DNA of 64,000 nt from Gracilimonas halophila. Its GTDB lineage: Bacteria; Bacteroidota; Rhodothermia; Balneolales; Balneolaceae. Each line of letters begins with the position of its first letter. The first letter of the stretch is position 1. Positions 25,877 through 35,424 of the stretch are shown here, one piece after another. The position numbers and the translations under genes were made by a program. The notes under the pieces were generated by a model, which ran no database searches, was not told where the DNA came from, and was given only the letters and a program-made list of their open reading frames with translations. The DNA lies in the NCBI RefSeq assembly GCF_042684365.1, contig NZ_JBHULI010000002.1:186001-250000 (forward strand). The letters run 5' to 3'.

Positions 25877-25912
25877 ATCACTCTATCAACTTTCAACTAT
25901 CACTCCATCACT
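25877..25912. repeat. Right 7-nt-unit arm of the broken four-helix cassette
   Basis: Starts directly after the pseudogene stop and ends at the dinB stop codon. It is made of TCA-led units of 7-8 bases. Its first 22 bases (25877-25898) recur exactly at 36214-36235. Confidence 0.85.
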
Positions 25913-26996
25913 AAAGCGCCAGCTCCAACTGCTCCCACACTGTCTTCTCATTTAAATTTAGATTAGACAATGTGATACCCAAAAGCCGAACCGGTCGTTT
26001 TCCAACTTCAGTTTCTTCCATCAGTTTCCGGACGACATCCATGATATCCCGATATCTGTTCGTGTAGTGAGTAAGGGAGTAACTTCGGGTGATAGTGTCA
26101 AAATCATCGTAGCGGACTTTGAGGGTGATGGTCTTGCCGGCCGCGTTGATCTTCTTCATTCCTTCAGCAATGGTTTGAGCCAGTTCATCCAGAAAGTTAT
26201 TGATCCACTCCAGACTCTCAATATCCTCCGAAAAGGTTCGCTCCTTACCATAGGACTTTCGAACCCGATGCGGTTTCACTTCCCGGTGATCAATGCCTCT
26301 CACGATCCGGTAATAGAATCTTCCGGACTTCCCGAATGCCTTAACAAGATCTATTTCACTCCATTGTTTCAGATCTGCACCGGTTTTGATCCCAACAGCG
26401 TTCATCTTTTTCTGTGTAGCTTTTCCAACGCCAAAGAACTTTTTGATATCCAGTTCTTCCAAAAAGGCTTCCGCTTTTTCAGGGGTGATGAGGGTAAGAC
26501 CGTTTGGCTTGTTGATATCGGAAGCAACCTTCGCCAAAAACTTATTATGAGCAATTCCTGCTGATGCTGTCAGTTTTGTTTCTTCATAAATACGTTCTTT
26601 GATCTCTTTTGCAATGAGTGTAGCAGAAGGCAGGTTTTTGTGATTTTCTGTGACATCTAGAAAAGCCTCATCCATAGAAAGTGGCTCCACCAAGTCGGTG
26701 TATTCAAAGAAGATCTCTCGGATCTGCTGAGAGGCTTTTTTATAGGCATCGAAATTGGCCTTGACAAAAATACCGTGTGGACAAAGACGAACAGCTTGTG
26801 AGGCGGGCATAGCAGAGTGTACACCAAATTTCCTTGCTTCGTAACTGCAGGTAGCTACAACGCCACGACCACTGGGATTGCCTCCAACGATCACCGGCTT
26901 CCCTCTCAGTTCGGGATTATCCCGCTGCTCAACAGAGGCATAAAAAGCATCCATGTCTACATGAATGATCTTACGAATAGGGAATTTGGAGTCCAT
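25911..26996 (-). CDS. dinB: DNA polymerase IV (DinB)
   Basis: Error-prone Y-family polymerase for lesion bypass. Catalytic acidic residues are in IIHVDMDAFYASVEQRDNP and PLSMDEAFLDVT. Also present: KPVIVGGNPSGRGVVATCSYEARKFGV, the helix-hairpin-helix FFGVGKATQKKMNAVGI and the little-finger domain (KTITLKVRYDDFDTITRS). At 361 aa it is full length but lacks a long C-terminal tail with a clear clamp-binding motif; the last residues are WEQLELAL. Confidence 0.95.
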   Translation of the reverse strand: MDSKFPIRKIIHVDMDAFYASVEQRDNPELRGKPVIVGGNPSGRGVVATCSYEARKFGVHSAMPASQAVRLCPHGIFVKANFDAYKKASQQIREIFFEYTDLVEPLSMDEAFLDVTENHKNLPSATLIAKEIKERIYEETKLTASAGIAHNKFLAKVASDINKPNGLTLITPEKAEAFLEELDIKKFFGVGKATQKKMNAVGIKTGADLKQWSEIDLVKAFGKSGRFYYRIVRGIDHREVKPHRVRKSYGKERTFSEDIESLEWINNFLDELAQTIAEGMKKINAAGKTITLKVRYDDFDTITRSYSLTHYTNRYRDIMDVVRKLMEETEVGKRPVRLLGITLSNLNLNEKTVWEQLELAL

Positions 26997-27110
26997 AACA
27001 TAAATTACACATATAAAATCTGATTCAAAAGAGGAATCGTATATTTATATGGAACAATAACTCTATGGGATGCATTTAATTAGGAGATCATAAAGAAACA
27101 AAAAACTTAT

Positions 27111-27902
27111 ATGAGGCGATCAAAACGAATTTTAGTACTTAACACGCTGATCTTTTCTTTGATGATCTTCACGGTTAGTTGCTTTAATAATCCAACCGGA
27201 ACCGATGAAGATAATGAGGAAGAACCGGATCAATATTCCCACACTCAAAACCCGGGGCTTTCTGCAAATGATTTCTTATCAAATGAAAATTATACTGACT
27301 TAGTTATTGAAGTTGATTACATGCCGGGCTATGCGCCCAATCAACAGGCCATTGACAGCCTTCAGGCATTTTTGGAACGGAGATTGAACAAAACAACGGT
27401 GACTATTTTAGAGCCGACTGAAGTACCTTCCGGAGATCAAAGTCAATATTCTGCATCAGACGTTCGCGATCTTGAAAGTGAGCACCGCAGTGAGTTTACT
27501 GAAGGTGAAACACTGGCAGCCTACATGATCATTGTAGATGGAGAATATGAGCAGCAAAATGTACTTGGGATAGCTTATTATAATACATCAAATGCATTTT
27601 TTGGCCCGGCTTATGATCAGGCATCTTCCGGATTTGGAGCGCCTTCCAGGTATCAGGTTGAACCCACTTCTCTACGACATAAATTCGGCCATTTATTTGG
27701 CTTGGTAAATATTGACGGGTCAGGAACCGATATGCAAACAGATCATCAGGATGAACAGAATGGACATCATTGTGACAATGAAAATTGCCTGATGTACTAC
27801 GCCATGGAACGGCCGGATCTGATTTCACAATTTTTTGATGACAGTGTTGCTGAGCTGGACGCCAACTGTATTGCCGATCTTCAGGCTAACGGTGGTAAAT
27901 AA
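27111..27902 (+). CDS. Metzincin-like lipoprotein with HKxxH in place of HExxH
   Basis: A 263-aa protein with a lipobox (FTVSCFNNP), so anchored in the envelope. It resembles Bacteroidota membrane metalloproteases: YTDLVIEVDYMPGYAPN near the start, then the zinc region HKFGHLFGLVN (His-190 to Asn-200) and a C-terminal HHCDNENCLMYYAM, where metzincin-like families have the third ligand region and the Met turn. The catalytic Glu of HExxH is Lys-191 here (codon AAA). It may be an inactive binder, a decayed enzyme or a sequence error. It ends at a strong terminator. Confidence 0.75.
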   Translation: MRRSKRILVLNTLIFSLMIFTVSCFNNPTGTDEDNEEEPDQYSHTQNPGLSANDFLSNENYTDLVIEVDYMPGYAPNQQAIDSLQAFLERRLNKTTVTILEPTEVPSGDQSQYSASDVRDLESEHRSEFTEGETLAAYMIIVDGEYEQQNVLGIAYYNTSNAFFGPAYDQASSGFGAPSRYQVEPTSLRHKFGHLFGLVNIDGSGTDMQTDHQDEQNGHHCDNENCLMYYAMERPDLISQFFDDSVAELDANCIADLQANGGK

Positions 27903-27904
27903 AT

Positions 27905-27936
27905 AAAAAAGGGGCTCTGTTTCAGAGCCCCTTTTT
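27905..27936. terminator. Bidirectional intrinsic terminator
   Basis: GGGGCTCTG and CAGAGCCCC pair over a TTT loop (27911-27931), with A-rich and T-rich flanks on both sides. It ends the metzincin-like gene and, on the other strand, the SulP gene. Confidence 0.93.
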
Positions 27937-27944
27937 AACACTTT

Positions 27945-29474
27945 CTAAATATTGTCTAAAGCTAATTTGTAGGTAGGGTCTTCAAGTACATTCACATCGA
28001 TGATGGCATCAGCATTTTGAAGCAGATTACGACAGTCTTTACTTAAGTGCTTCAGATGAACCTTTTTCCCTACCTTACTATATCGTTCGGTTATTTTGTT
28101 CAAAGCTTCTATAGCTGACATATCTACCACCCTGCTTTCTTTGAAATCTATAATGACCTCGTCAGGATCGTTCAGTACATCGAACTTGGAGTTGAAAACG
28201 GAAATTGAACCGAAGAAAAGCGGTCCATAGATCTCGTAATGTTTTGCACCATTTTCATCAATGTGTTTACGGGCCCGAATTCTTTTAGCGTTGTCCCAGG
28301 CAAAAACGAGGGCTGCGATGATCACCCCAACCAAAACCGCCAGTGCCAGATTATGAAGCACGGCCGTAACTAAGGTTACCATCACCATTACAAAAAGATC
28401 GGAGACGGGCATGCGGTTAAAAGTTTTCAAACTTGCCCATTCAAAAGTTCCAATGGCAACCATGATCATCAAACCGGTAAGTGCAGCCATGGGTAATAAT
28501 TCGATCATCCCGGAACCAAACATGATGAATACGAGCAGCATTACTGCGGCCACAATTCCTGAGATTCGCGTGCTTGCGCCGGAAGATACGTTGATCAAGC
28601 TCTGGCCGATCATCGCACAACCACCCATCCCGGAAAAGAATCCTGAGAAGATGTTTGCTGTACCCTGTGCCACGGCTTCCTGATTTCCATTGCCGCGGGT
28701 TTCAGTGATCTCATCAATAATATTTAGGGTCAAAAGACTTTCGATCAATCCAACTCCGGCGATAATTGCGGAATAAGGCAAAATGACCATGAATGCTTCC
28801 CAGGTGAATGGAATTTGAGGTATATGGAATGGAGGGAACCCTCCCTGTATGGAAGCAATATCACCCACTGTTTTCGTCTCAATGCCGAATACAACCACAA
28901 TGGCAAAGATGGTTAATATGGCGACTAAGGAGGCCGGTATTTTTTTTCTGAACTTCGGCAGCCCCCAAATAATTGCCATCGTTAAAACAACCAACCCAAG
29001 CAGGATATAAAGTGGTTCACCGGTCATCCAATCACCGGAAGGGGTCTTAAATTGGTCAAGCTGAGACATGAAAATGATGATGGCTAATCCATTCACGAAA
29101 CCAAAAATTACAGGATGAGGAACAAGGCGCATTAGCTTACCAAGCTTTAGGACTCCGGCGGCTATCTGGATCAATCCGGCCAAAACAACGGCAGCAAAAA
29201 TGTATTCAGGTCCATGCGAAATAGCTAAGGCTACTAATATAACTGCAACCGCACCGGTTGCTCCGGAGATCATCCCCGGGCGGCCGCCGATGATAGAAGT
29301 CACTAATCCAACCATAAAGGCGGCATAAAGTCCGGTTAAAGGAGAAAGCCCGGCGATCATTGCAAAAGCAACGGCTTCCGGAATCAGTGCCAGTGATACA
29401 GTGATACCGGCTAGAATTTCAATTTTATAATCAATCTTATCATTGAGACCGAAAAGGTCTAAATACTTTTTCAT
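27945..29474 (-). CDS. SulP-family anion transporter with STAS domain
   Basis: A 509-aa inner-membrane transporter for sulfate, bicarbonate or a similar anion. About 12-14 membrane segments cover residues 15-400, starting YKIEILAGITVSLALIPEAVAFAMIAGLSPLTGLYAA, with the family's GMISGATGAV and MGGCAMIGQSLINVSSGA. The STAS domain is at about 405-509 (IDFKESRVVDMSAIEALNKI). No carbonic anhydrase is nearby to help choose between sulfate and bicarbonate. Confidence 0.92.
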   Translation of the reverse strand: MKKYLDLFGLNDKIDYKIEILAGITVSLALIPEAVAFAMIAGLSPLTGLYAAFMVGLVTSIIGGRPGMISGATGAVAVILVALAISHGPEYIFAAVVLAGLIQIAAGVLKLGKLMRLVPHPVIFGFVNGLAIIIFMSQLDQFKTPSGDWMTGEPLYILLGLVVLTMAIIWGLPKFRKKIPASLVAILTIFAIVVVFGIETKTVGDIASIQGGFPPFHIPQIPFTWEAFMVILPYSAIIAGVGLIESLLTLNIIDEITETRGNGNQEAVAQGTANIFSGFFSGMGGCAMIGQSLINVSSGASTRISGIVAAVMLLVFIMFGSGMIELLPMAALTGLMIMVAIGTFEWASLKTFNRMPVSDLFVMVMVTLVTAVLHNLALAVLVGVIIAALVFAWDNAKRIRARKHIDENGAKHYEIYGPLFFGSISVFNSKFDVLNDPDEVIIDFKESRVVDMSAIEALNKITERYSKVGKKVHLKHLSKDCRNLLQNADAIIDVNVLEDPTYKLALDNI

Positions 29475-29817
29475 GTAGTTTAGTCGTACTAAATATTGTT
29501 GTTTTAAATCGGGAAGGGTTCTGGGGTAGAGATGAGCTTATATGTTGAAGAGAGGGGCAGAACCGTTTCTGTTTTACCGTCCAAAATTACGCAACAATTA
29601 ACCACTTGGGAACAGCAACGCCTAATTATTCATGTTATAAAATCATGAACTTAGTTGCATTTAAATAAAGAGTTTTTGAAAGCGGTTTTCAGGTGAGATA
29701 GTCGGGGAAATTTTTTTTAGCTAGAACTAAATCCGGCACAGAAAGACCCTTCATTCAGGAAAAAAAGAGCGGTTTTTAAAAAATTTCTAAAATAAATTTT
29801 TATTTCTGTGCGAGAAG
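29475..29817. other. 343-base intergenic region between prfC and SulP genes
   Basis: No ORF or RNA gene is evident. It is AT-rich, with A- and T-runs near 29715 and 29770-29810 just behind prfC, but no clear stem with a T-run. The candidate -7 element for the SulP gene lies at 29582-29589. Confidence 0.5.
29582..29589 (-). promoter_or_regulatory. Candidate -7 element for SulP gene
   Basis: TAATTTTG on the minus strand matches TAnnTTTG, 107 bases before the SulP start. The nearest possible TTG is 26 bases further upstream, longer than the usual spacing. Tentative. Confidence 0.3.
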
Positions 29818-31425
29818 TTATCCCTGTTTGAACTTGAATAGGTTTTCTTTGCCTACTTTTTCTTCCCCTTGGTTTAAGGCATACATGGAATCAAATAGTA
29901 CAATTGGGTTTTCTTCCATGTCTTTGGTTACGTGAGTTGAATAACTCGCTTCCAATTTTTCGATAATATCATCCCTTTCATTGGGAAGCCATCTTGCACA
30001 GAAATAGGAAACGGGAGTCTTGATCAGTTCAACCCCATATTCGGTGAGCATGCGATGTTCCACCACTTCAAACTGAAGTACCCCTACAGTTCCAAGTAAT
30101 AATTCATTACCAACACCATTTGGCACTTCAAAAACATGAACCACTCCCTCTTCCGAAAGCTGCTTTAATCCTTCACGGAGTTGCTTTCGTTTGAATGGAT
30201 CTTTGGTGGCCACTTTCTGGAAATGCTCGGGGGTGAAAAGTGGTATCACATCAAAATTAACTTCATTCTTCTCAAAGATGGTGGTACCGATCCGGAATGA
30301 ACCGGGGTTGAAGATAGACACGATATCACCGGGATAGGCTTCTTCCATGAGCTGCCGGTCATCTCCCATCAGGGTATGCGGAGTAGACATTTTAATTTTC
30401 TTTCCCGTTGACGCGATCGTTACCTGCTGGCCTCGTTCAAACTTCCCTGAAGCCACCCGAATAAAAGCAGCACAGTCACGGTGATCAGGATTCATGTTAG
30501 CCTGCATCTTAAAGATAAAGCCTGAAAATCCATCATTCAGATCACGGACAATTCCATCGGGTGTTTTATACTGCTGTGGATGAGGGGCCAGCTGATGGAA
30601 ATAGTTCAAAAATACATCCAATCCAAAGTTGTGTAAGGCAGAGCCAAAAAATACAGGAGTTACTTTTCCGGAAGCATATTCATCGCGATCCATTCCTTCA
30701 TACATCCCATCGATCAGCATAACCTCTTCGCGGAAGGCTTCTTTTTCCATATCAGACAAAGAAGAAGCATCAATAGCATCTTCCACATCAAGAACATCGG
30801 TCACGGCCTTTTTAGCTCCGTGTTCTGTTTTTTGATAGATGTGCACCTTTTTGGCAATGGCATCATATATACCTTGAAATTTTTGCCCGTAACCCATCGG
30901 CCAGCTTGCCGGCACAGCTTCAATACCAAGCTTGGTTTCAATATTACTTAGTATTTCGAGCGGGTCCATACCCGGGCGATCACACTTGTTCACAAAAGTG
31001 ATGACCGGAACTTCACGAAGCTTACATACTTCGAATAATTTCTCGGTTTGTTCCTCAACGCCTTTGGCAACATCGATCACCATCAGGCCGGAATCAGCAG
31101 CAACCAGGGTCCGGAGCGTATCTTCAGAAAAATCTTTGTGGCCCGGGGTATCCAGGAGATTATATTTGATGCCGTTCTGCTCAAAACGTAACACGGATGA
31201 GGTCACAGAAATACCACGCTCCTGTTCTATCGACATCCAGTCGGAAGCTGCGTGCCGGGTTGCTTTTCGGGCGCGGATGGATCCGGCCTCGTGCAGGGCT
31301 CCGCCATACAGCAATAGCTTCTCGGTGAGGGTGGTTTTACCCGCATCGGGGTGCGAAATGATAGCGAAGGTTCGCCGTTTTTTCGCCTCTTTGGTAATTT
31401 CTGTCTCGGCAGTGGCCGTGCTCAT
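29818..31425 (-). CDS. prfC: Peptide chain release factor 3
   Basis: GTPase that releases RF1/RF2 from the ribosome after termination. The EF-G-like G domain has ISHPDAGKTTLTEKLL (G1), EQERGISVTSS (G2), DTPGHKDFSEDT (G3) and VNKCDRPGMDP (G4). RF3-specific parts follow, including GIYDAIAKKVHIY and VLQFEVVEHRM. At 535 aa the length is right. It appears monocistronic. Confidence 0.95.
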   Translation of the reverse strand: MSTATAETEITKEAKKRRTFAIISHPDAGKTTLTEKLLLYGGALHEAGSIRARKATRHAASDWMSIEQERGISVTSSVLRFEQNGIKYNLLDTPGHKDFSEDTLRTLVAADSGLMVIDVAKGVEEQTEKLFEVCKLREVPVITFVNKCDRPGMDPLEILSNIETKLGIEAVPASWPMGYGQKFQGIYDAIAKKVHIYQKTEHGAKKAVTDVLDVEDAIDASSLSDMEKEAFREEVMLIDGMYEGMDRDEYASGKVTPVFFGSALHNFGLDVFLNYFHQLAPHPQQYKTPDGIVRDLNDGFSGFIFKMQANMNPDHRDCAAFIRVASGKFERGQQVTIASTGKKIKMSTPHTLMGDDRQLMEEAYPGDIVSIFNPGSFRIGTTIFEKNEVNFDVIPLFTPEHFQKVATKDPFKRKQLREGLKQLSEEGVVHVFEVPNGVGNELLLGTVGVLQFEVVEHRMLTEYGVELIKTPVSYFCARWLPNERDDIIEKLEASYSTHVTKDMEENPIVLFDSMYALNQGEEKVGKENLFKFKQG

Positions 31426-31549
31426 AATGTCTCGTTCAGCTTGATTGAAGCTTTAAAGATACGGCCTTTTAAGTGAAGTTTGTAGTGGAGAGTGAGGAGT
31501 AAAAAAGTGATGAAGTGGGTTATTTCAACTACAGATCTATGTTAAGGAG

Positions 31550-31584
31550 TTTCTCCGCTCGGGCGGGGATTAAGGGGTGGGTCA
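31550..31584. repeat. Dispersed G-rich element, copy 1
   Basis: The 20 bases GGGGATTAAGGGGTGGGTCA (31565-31584) recur with 3 mismatches at 42179-42198 before carA. Both copies follow a C-rich/G-rich stem (here CTCCGCTCGGGCGGGG). Confidence 0.6.
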
Positions 31585-31645
31585 GTGTGGCTAAGATTTC
31601 TTAGAGTTCATTCTAGCTATGATCTTACACGTTGAGACCGGGAGG

Positions 31646-31686
31646 CCCCTCAATGCATTACCAACCGGGTTGTTGGGAACGAGGGG
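31646..31686. repeat. Hairpin element in prfC/serine-hydrolase gap
   Basis: CCCCTC at 31646-31651 pairs with GAGGGG at 31681-31686, around an inner CAACCGGGTTGTTG stem. It lies just downstream of the serine hydrolase gene, which is read leftward. It looks like a dispersed intergenic repeat and may also act as a terminator; no T-run is seen. Confidence 0.45.
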
Positions 31687-31695
31687 TAGTATGAT

Positions 31696-32781
31696 TTAGT
31701 CAATAAATATCTTAGCCAGTTCATCCCTGAGATCTCCCATGGGGGCTCCGGAACGGTTGATGGCAAAAGCAACCACCACACCATTCTCCCGATGAAGGAA
31801 AAACATGGTACTCCCTCCGACGGATCCTCCACTGTGTCCTTTCCACTCATTTCCTTCGGAATCGATGAAGGTGCTCCACCCAAATCCATATCCGGTAGAT
31901 TCCCCATCTAAGGTTTGCAAAGGAGCCATAAATCGATCGAGCGTTTCTGCGGTTAGAAATTCATTGGTCAGATGAGCTTCTCCAAAACGAACCATATCCT
32001 CAGTTGTGGAAAGAAATCCGCCACCGGCCCATTTGTAGCTGTTGTCCACATAAGGAGCTTCTTGATTGGATTCAGCGCTGTCATCATACACATAGAAAAG
32101 CGTGCGGTTAGGAATATCCTGATCGGCATGGTCGGGCATGGTGTTTGTTAAGTTCAATCGGTCAAAAACCTGTGTCTCCATAAAGGGTAAGAAATCCTGA
32201 CCGGAAGCACCTTCCATTACAGCGCTGATCAAATTCCAACCATAACTTGAATAGGAGTAATCGGTTCCGGGTTCAAAAAGCAGCGAATCATCTTTAAAGA
32301 TCTCAAGCCCTTCTGTAATAGAAGTGTATTTTTTATCACTCATAAATTCATCTCCCCTGTAATGACGAATTCCTGCAATATGTCCGGCCACCTGTTCAAC
32401 GGTGATCTCAAATTCTTTCTCAGGAAAATCAGGTACATAGGTTTGAATAGGCTCGTTGGGATCCAATTTTCCATCCTGAAAAAGCAGAGCCGCCCCGGAA
32501 GCAGTATAGGTCTTGGAAACACTTCCGATACGGAAAAGCGTTGAGGCAGGATCGGCGGGCACCTGATTCTCAACATCCATATATCCGTATCCTTTCGACC
32601 AGATGACTTCCCCACCCCGATAAACAGACACACTCATGCCGGGAATGTCATGCTCTTCCACATAGGTTTGCAAGACTTCATCGGCTGCGCTGATGTCTTG
32701 TTGTATCTCCGGGTCGGGCGTATTACATCCTGAGATCCAGATGAAAAGTAACGGAATAACATAGAAAGTGATTTTTTTCAT
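31696..32781 (-). CDS. Serine beta-lactamase-like lipoprotein hydrolase
   Basis: A 361-aa lipoprotein (lipobox near IWISGCNTP) of the class C beta-lactamase/esterase (PF00144) family. The nucleophile motif SxxK is SVSKTYT, the Tyr motif is in YSYSSYGWNL, and the third motif is HSGGSVGGS. Members act as peptidases, esterases or D-Ala carboxypeptidases; the substrate is unknown. It ends a nine-kilobase minus-strand run of hydrolases. Confidence 0.88.
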   Translation of the reverse strand: MKKITFYVIPLLFIWISGCNTPDPEIQQDISAADEVLQTYVEEHDIPGMSVSVYRGGEVIWSKGYGYMDVENQVPADPASTLFRIGSVSKTYTASGAALLFQDGKLDPNEPIQTYVPDFPEKEFEITVEQVAGHIAGIRHYRGDEFMSDKKYTSITEGLEIFKDDSLLFEPGTDYSYSSYGWNLISAVMEGASGQDFLPFMETQVFDRLNLTNTMPDHADQDIPNRTLFYVYDDSAESNQEAPYVDNSYKWAGGGFLSTTEDMVRFGEAHLTNEFLTAETLDRFMAPLQTLDGESTGYGFGWSTFIDSEGNEWKGHSGGSVGGSTMFFLHRENGVVVAFAINRSGAPMGDLRDELAKIFID

Positions 32782-32803
32782 GATGTAGATAATTTGGCGC
32801 GAA

Positions 32804-34093
32804 TTATTCAGACCGGGTTAGGCGATAGATCAAAAGAGCGGCGCGTTTTGTAAGGTCTTTATAGGTCTTTAGGTTGATGGTTTCATTGGGGCCGTGAGCA
32901 CCGCTTCCCATGGCTCCGAGCCCATCAAGTCCGTCCACATAATTAGCAACGAAGGAAATATCTGCAGCTCCTCTCCTTCCGGGATCGTAGGCTTCCACTT
33001 CACCCAGTCCCAGGTCTTTACTTAGTTCGTCTAACACACTCAGTAATTCCATGTTTCCATCGGTAGGTTCCATGGGCGGATAGCCCTCATAGATGGTAAG
33101 CTCTGCAGAAGTTCGGGGCAGATGGTCAGATACAATTTCCCTCATTTTGGCGAAGGCACGGTCACCTTGTTCGGTAGTTAAAAATCTAATTCCACCATGG
33201 GCGATCGTTTTCTTGGGAACAATGTTGGTTTTACCGCTTACGGTACCTCTTATCTGTTCCTCATCATAATCCACCTCATTTCCGCCCAGAATAACGCCCA
33301 CATTATAGGTGAGGTTTTCTTCCCGAAGTTCCTCGTAAAAACGATGTAGAATTCGCGAGGCTTCATAAACGGAACCGGCCCCGGTATAGTCACTGAAGAT
33401 ACCGGATGAATGTGCCTGTCTGCCTTCAACTTCAAGTTTCCAGGAAAACGAGGCTCGGCGGGCAACCGTGGCATAGCTGAATCCGGATGCCGTTTCAAAA
33501 CCAAGGGCGACATCACTTCGTTTAGCTGCATCAACCAGATCTTTACGGCTAATGGAAGTTGGGCTTCCGGCCTTTTCCTCATCTCCGGTATAGGCTACAA
33601 TTATTTGTGCATCAGGAATAGCTCCTGCTTCTTTTAACGCTTTAAGAGCATAGAAGATCATCACGTTGCCGGCTTTCATGTCGTTTACTCCGGGACCTGT
33701 AGCTACAGAATCATTCAGCATTTCAAATTTCTGAAATGGGCTGTCCGGCTCAAAAACGGTATCGAGGTGACCGATAAGGAGTAGTTTTTTTCCTGAGTTT
33801 CCTTTTTGCTCAGCAAAGAAATGTCCGGCCCTGCTTACCTCATCCTGTGGGATCCAGCGGGTTTCAAAGCCCAGCTCATCATAGGCTTCGATATAATTAT
33901 CTCCAACGTTACGAACGCCATCAAGATTAAGGGTTCCGCTGTTGATGTTTACATTGGTTTCCAGGAATTTCAATGCTTCGGCATGATTGGCATCGATACG
34001 GTCAAGGATCTTTTGTTCTGTCTCCGTAAGCTGCTGGGCAACCAAGTTAATGGAGAAGAGCAAGAACAGTGCAGTGGTTAAAAACTTCTTCAT
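32804..34093 (-). CDS. Secreted M20 metallopeptidase, CPG2-like
   Basis: A 429-aa exported peptidase (signal peptide ends LVAQQ). The two-zinc core is present: LIGHLDTVFEPD, GPGVNDMKAGN, AYTGDEEKAGSP (general base Glu) and a C-terminal GSGAHGPNE. A dimerisation domain begins near SWKLEVEGRQAHSSG. The family (glutamate carboxypeptidase-like) removes C-terminal residues or hydrolyses N-acyl bonds. Next to another M20 enzyme 21 bases away. Confidence 0.9.
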   Translation of the reverse strand: MKKFLTTALFLLFSINLVAQQLTETEQKILDRIDANHAEALKFLETNVNINSGTLNLDGVRNVGDNYIEAYDELGFETRWIPQDEVSRAGHFFAEQKGNSGKKLLLIGHLDTVFEPDSPFQKFEMLNDSVATGPGVNDMKAGNVMIFYALKALKEAGAIPDAQIIVAYTGDEEKAGSPTSISRKDLVDAAKRSDVALGFETASGFSYATVARRASFSWKLEVEGRQAHSSGIFSDYTGAGSVYEASRILHRFYEELREENLTYNVGVILGGNEVDYDEEQIRGTVSGKTNIVPKKTIAHGGIRFLTTEQGDRAFAKMREIVSDHLPRTSAELTIYEGYPPMEPTDGNMELLSVLDELSKDLGLGEVEAYDPGRRGAADISFVANYVDGLDGLGAMGSGAHGPNETINLKTYKDLTKRAALLIYRLTRSE

Positions 34094-34114
34094 AAATTAA
34101 GGCCTGTTTTAGAA

Positions 34115-35401
34115 TTAATTTCCGGCGGTGTTCATGTAATCAACAACCAAATTACTCATGGTTCTTACCCCTAGTTTCATGGCACTTTCATCAACATAAA
34201 AGTCGGGAGTGTGGTGTCCTCCGGATTCAACATCAGGAGATTGGCCACCCAGGAAGAAATATAATCCCGGTATTTTTTCCTGGAAGAAAGAGAAATCTTC
34301 AGCTCCGGTTACTGCATCCATGATCTGTGCATTACCGCCGGTCACTTCATCCAGGGTCGGTGCCATAATAGCGGTTAATTCCGGGTCGTTATAGGTGATG
34401 GGATATCCTTTGTGGATGGTAAGTTCAGCGGTAGCACCGTTACTTTCGGCTGTGTTTTGGACGATGGTTTCAAGACGCTTGAAAATAAGCTGACGCATAT
34501 CTTCATCTAAAGCGCGGATGGTTCCTTCCATACTTACAGATTCCGGGATGATGTTGTGGCGAACTCCGCCTTCAATTTTGCCGAAGGTTACCACAGCAGC
34601 TTGTTTGGTCAAAGGCATGCTTCGGCTTACAATGGTCTGTGCATTGTTGATGATCTGTGCTGCAGTAACGATAGGGTCGATGCCCGCCCATGGTGCTGAG
34701 CCGTGCGCCTGCTTTCCGATGATCTCAAGGCTGAAACTGTTTACGCTGGCCATGATCCCTTCTGAGCGATACCCGATGGTGCCAACAGGGGTGCTGTCCC
34801 AAATGTGAAGACCGAATATAGCATCGACGTCAGGGTTTTCAAGTACTCCCTCTTTTACCATTAATTCGGCTCCGCCTTCTTCACCTTGTGGAGCTCCTTC
34901 TTCAGCAGGTTGAAAGATGAATTTAATAGTTCCTTTGATGTCATCTTTCATATCGGTTAGAATTTTAGCAACCCCCATCATGATGGCTATATGGGTGTCG
35001 TGCCCGCAAGCATGCATTACTCCAACCTCATTGCCCTGGTACATTCCTGTGGCAACGGATTTAAAAGGGACATCTGTGCGCTCCGTGACAGGAAGGGCAT
35101 CAATATCAGCTCGTAAACCTATTACAGGCCCGGGTTTTCCACCTTCAAGAATTGCGACCACTCCGGTGTGAGCAACTTCAGTTTCAACTTCCAATCCTAA
35201 TTCATTCAGATAACCTGCTATGTAAGCTGCGGTCTCAAATTCTCTGTTCGAAAGCTCGGGGTTTTCGTGGAAATGGCGGCGCCATTCAATGACCTGTTCT
35301 TCAATTTCATCGGCCTTTTGGTCGATGATTTGTTTGAGATCCTGGGCATTAGCAGTAATGGTGAAAAGTGAGATCAGGAAAAGCAGTAACAGTTTTTTCA
35401 T
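34115..35401 (-). CDS. Secreted M20D amidohydrolase
   Basis: An exported enzyme of the IAA-amino-acid hydrolase/hippurate hydrolase type. Metal motifs are MHACGHDTHIAIMMGVA, QPAEEGAPQGEEGGAELM, FGLHIWDSTPVG and AVTGAEDFSFF. The frame opens at 35485, but MKKLLLLFLISLFTITANAQ is a full signal peptide, so I start at ATG 35401 (428 aa). With the neighbouring CPG2-like enzyme it could break down N-acylated or dipeptide substrates in the periplasm. Confidence 0.92.
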   Translation of the reverse strand: MKKLLLLFLISLFTITANAQDLKQIIDQKADEIEEQVIEWRRHFHENPELSNREFETAAYIAGYLNELGLEVETEVAHTGVVAILEGGKPGPVIGLRADIDALPVTERTDVPFKSVATGMYQGNEVGVMHACGHDTHIAIMMGVAKILTDMKDDIKGTIKFIFQPAEEGAPQGEEGGAELMVKEGVLENPDVDAIFGLHIWDSTPVGTIGYRSEGIMASVNSFSLEIIGKQAHGSAPWAGIDPIVTAAQIINNAQTIVSRSMPLTKQAAVVTFGKIEGGVRHNIIPESVSMEGTIRALDEDMRQLIFKRLETIVQNTAESNGATAELTIHKGYPITYNDPELTAIMAPTLDEVTGGNAQIMDAVTGAEDFSFFQEKIPGLYFFLGGQSPDVESGGHHTPDFYVDESAMKLGVRTMSNLVVDYMNTAGN

Positions 35402-35424
35402 GGGTAAAGAATGATGTTTGAATT

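Noticed and set aside
26067..26564. 165-aa ORF antisense to dinB
   Set aside because: Overlaps conserved DinB coding sequence; no family features.
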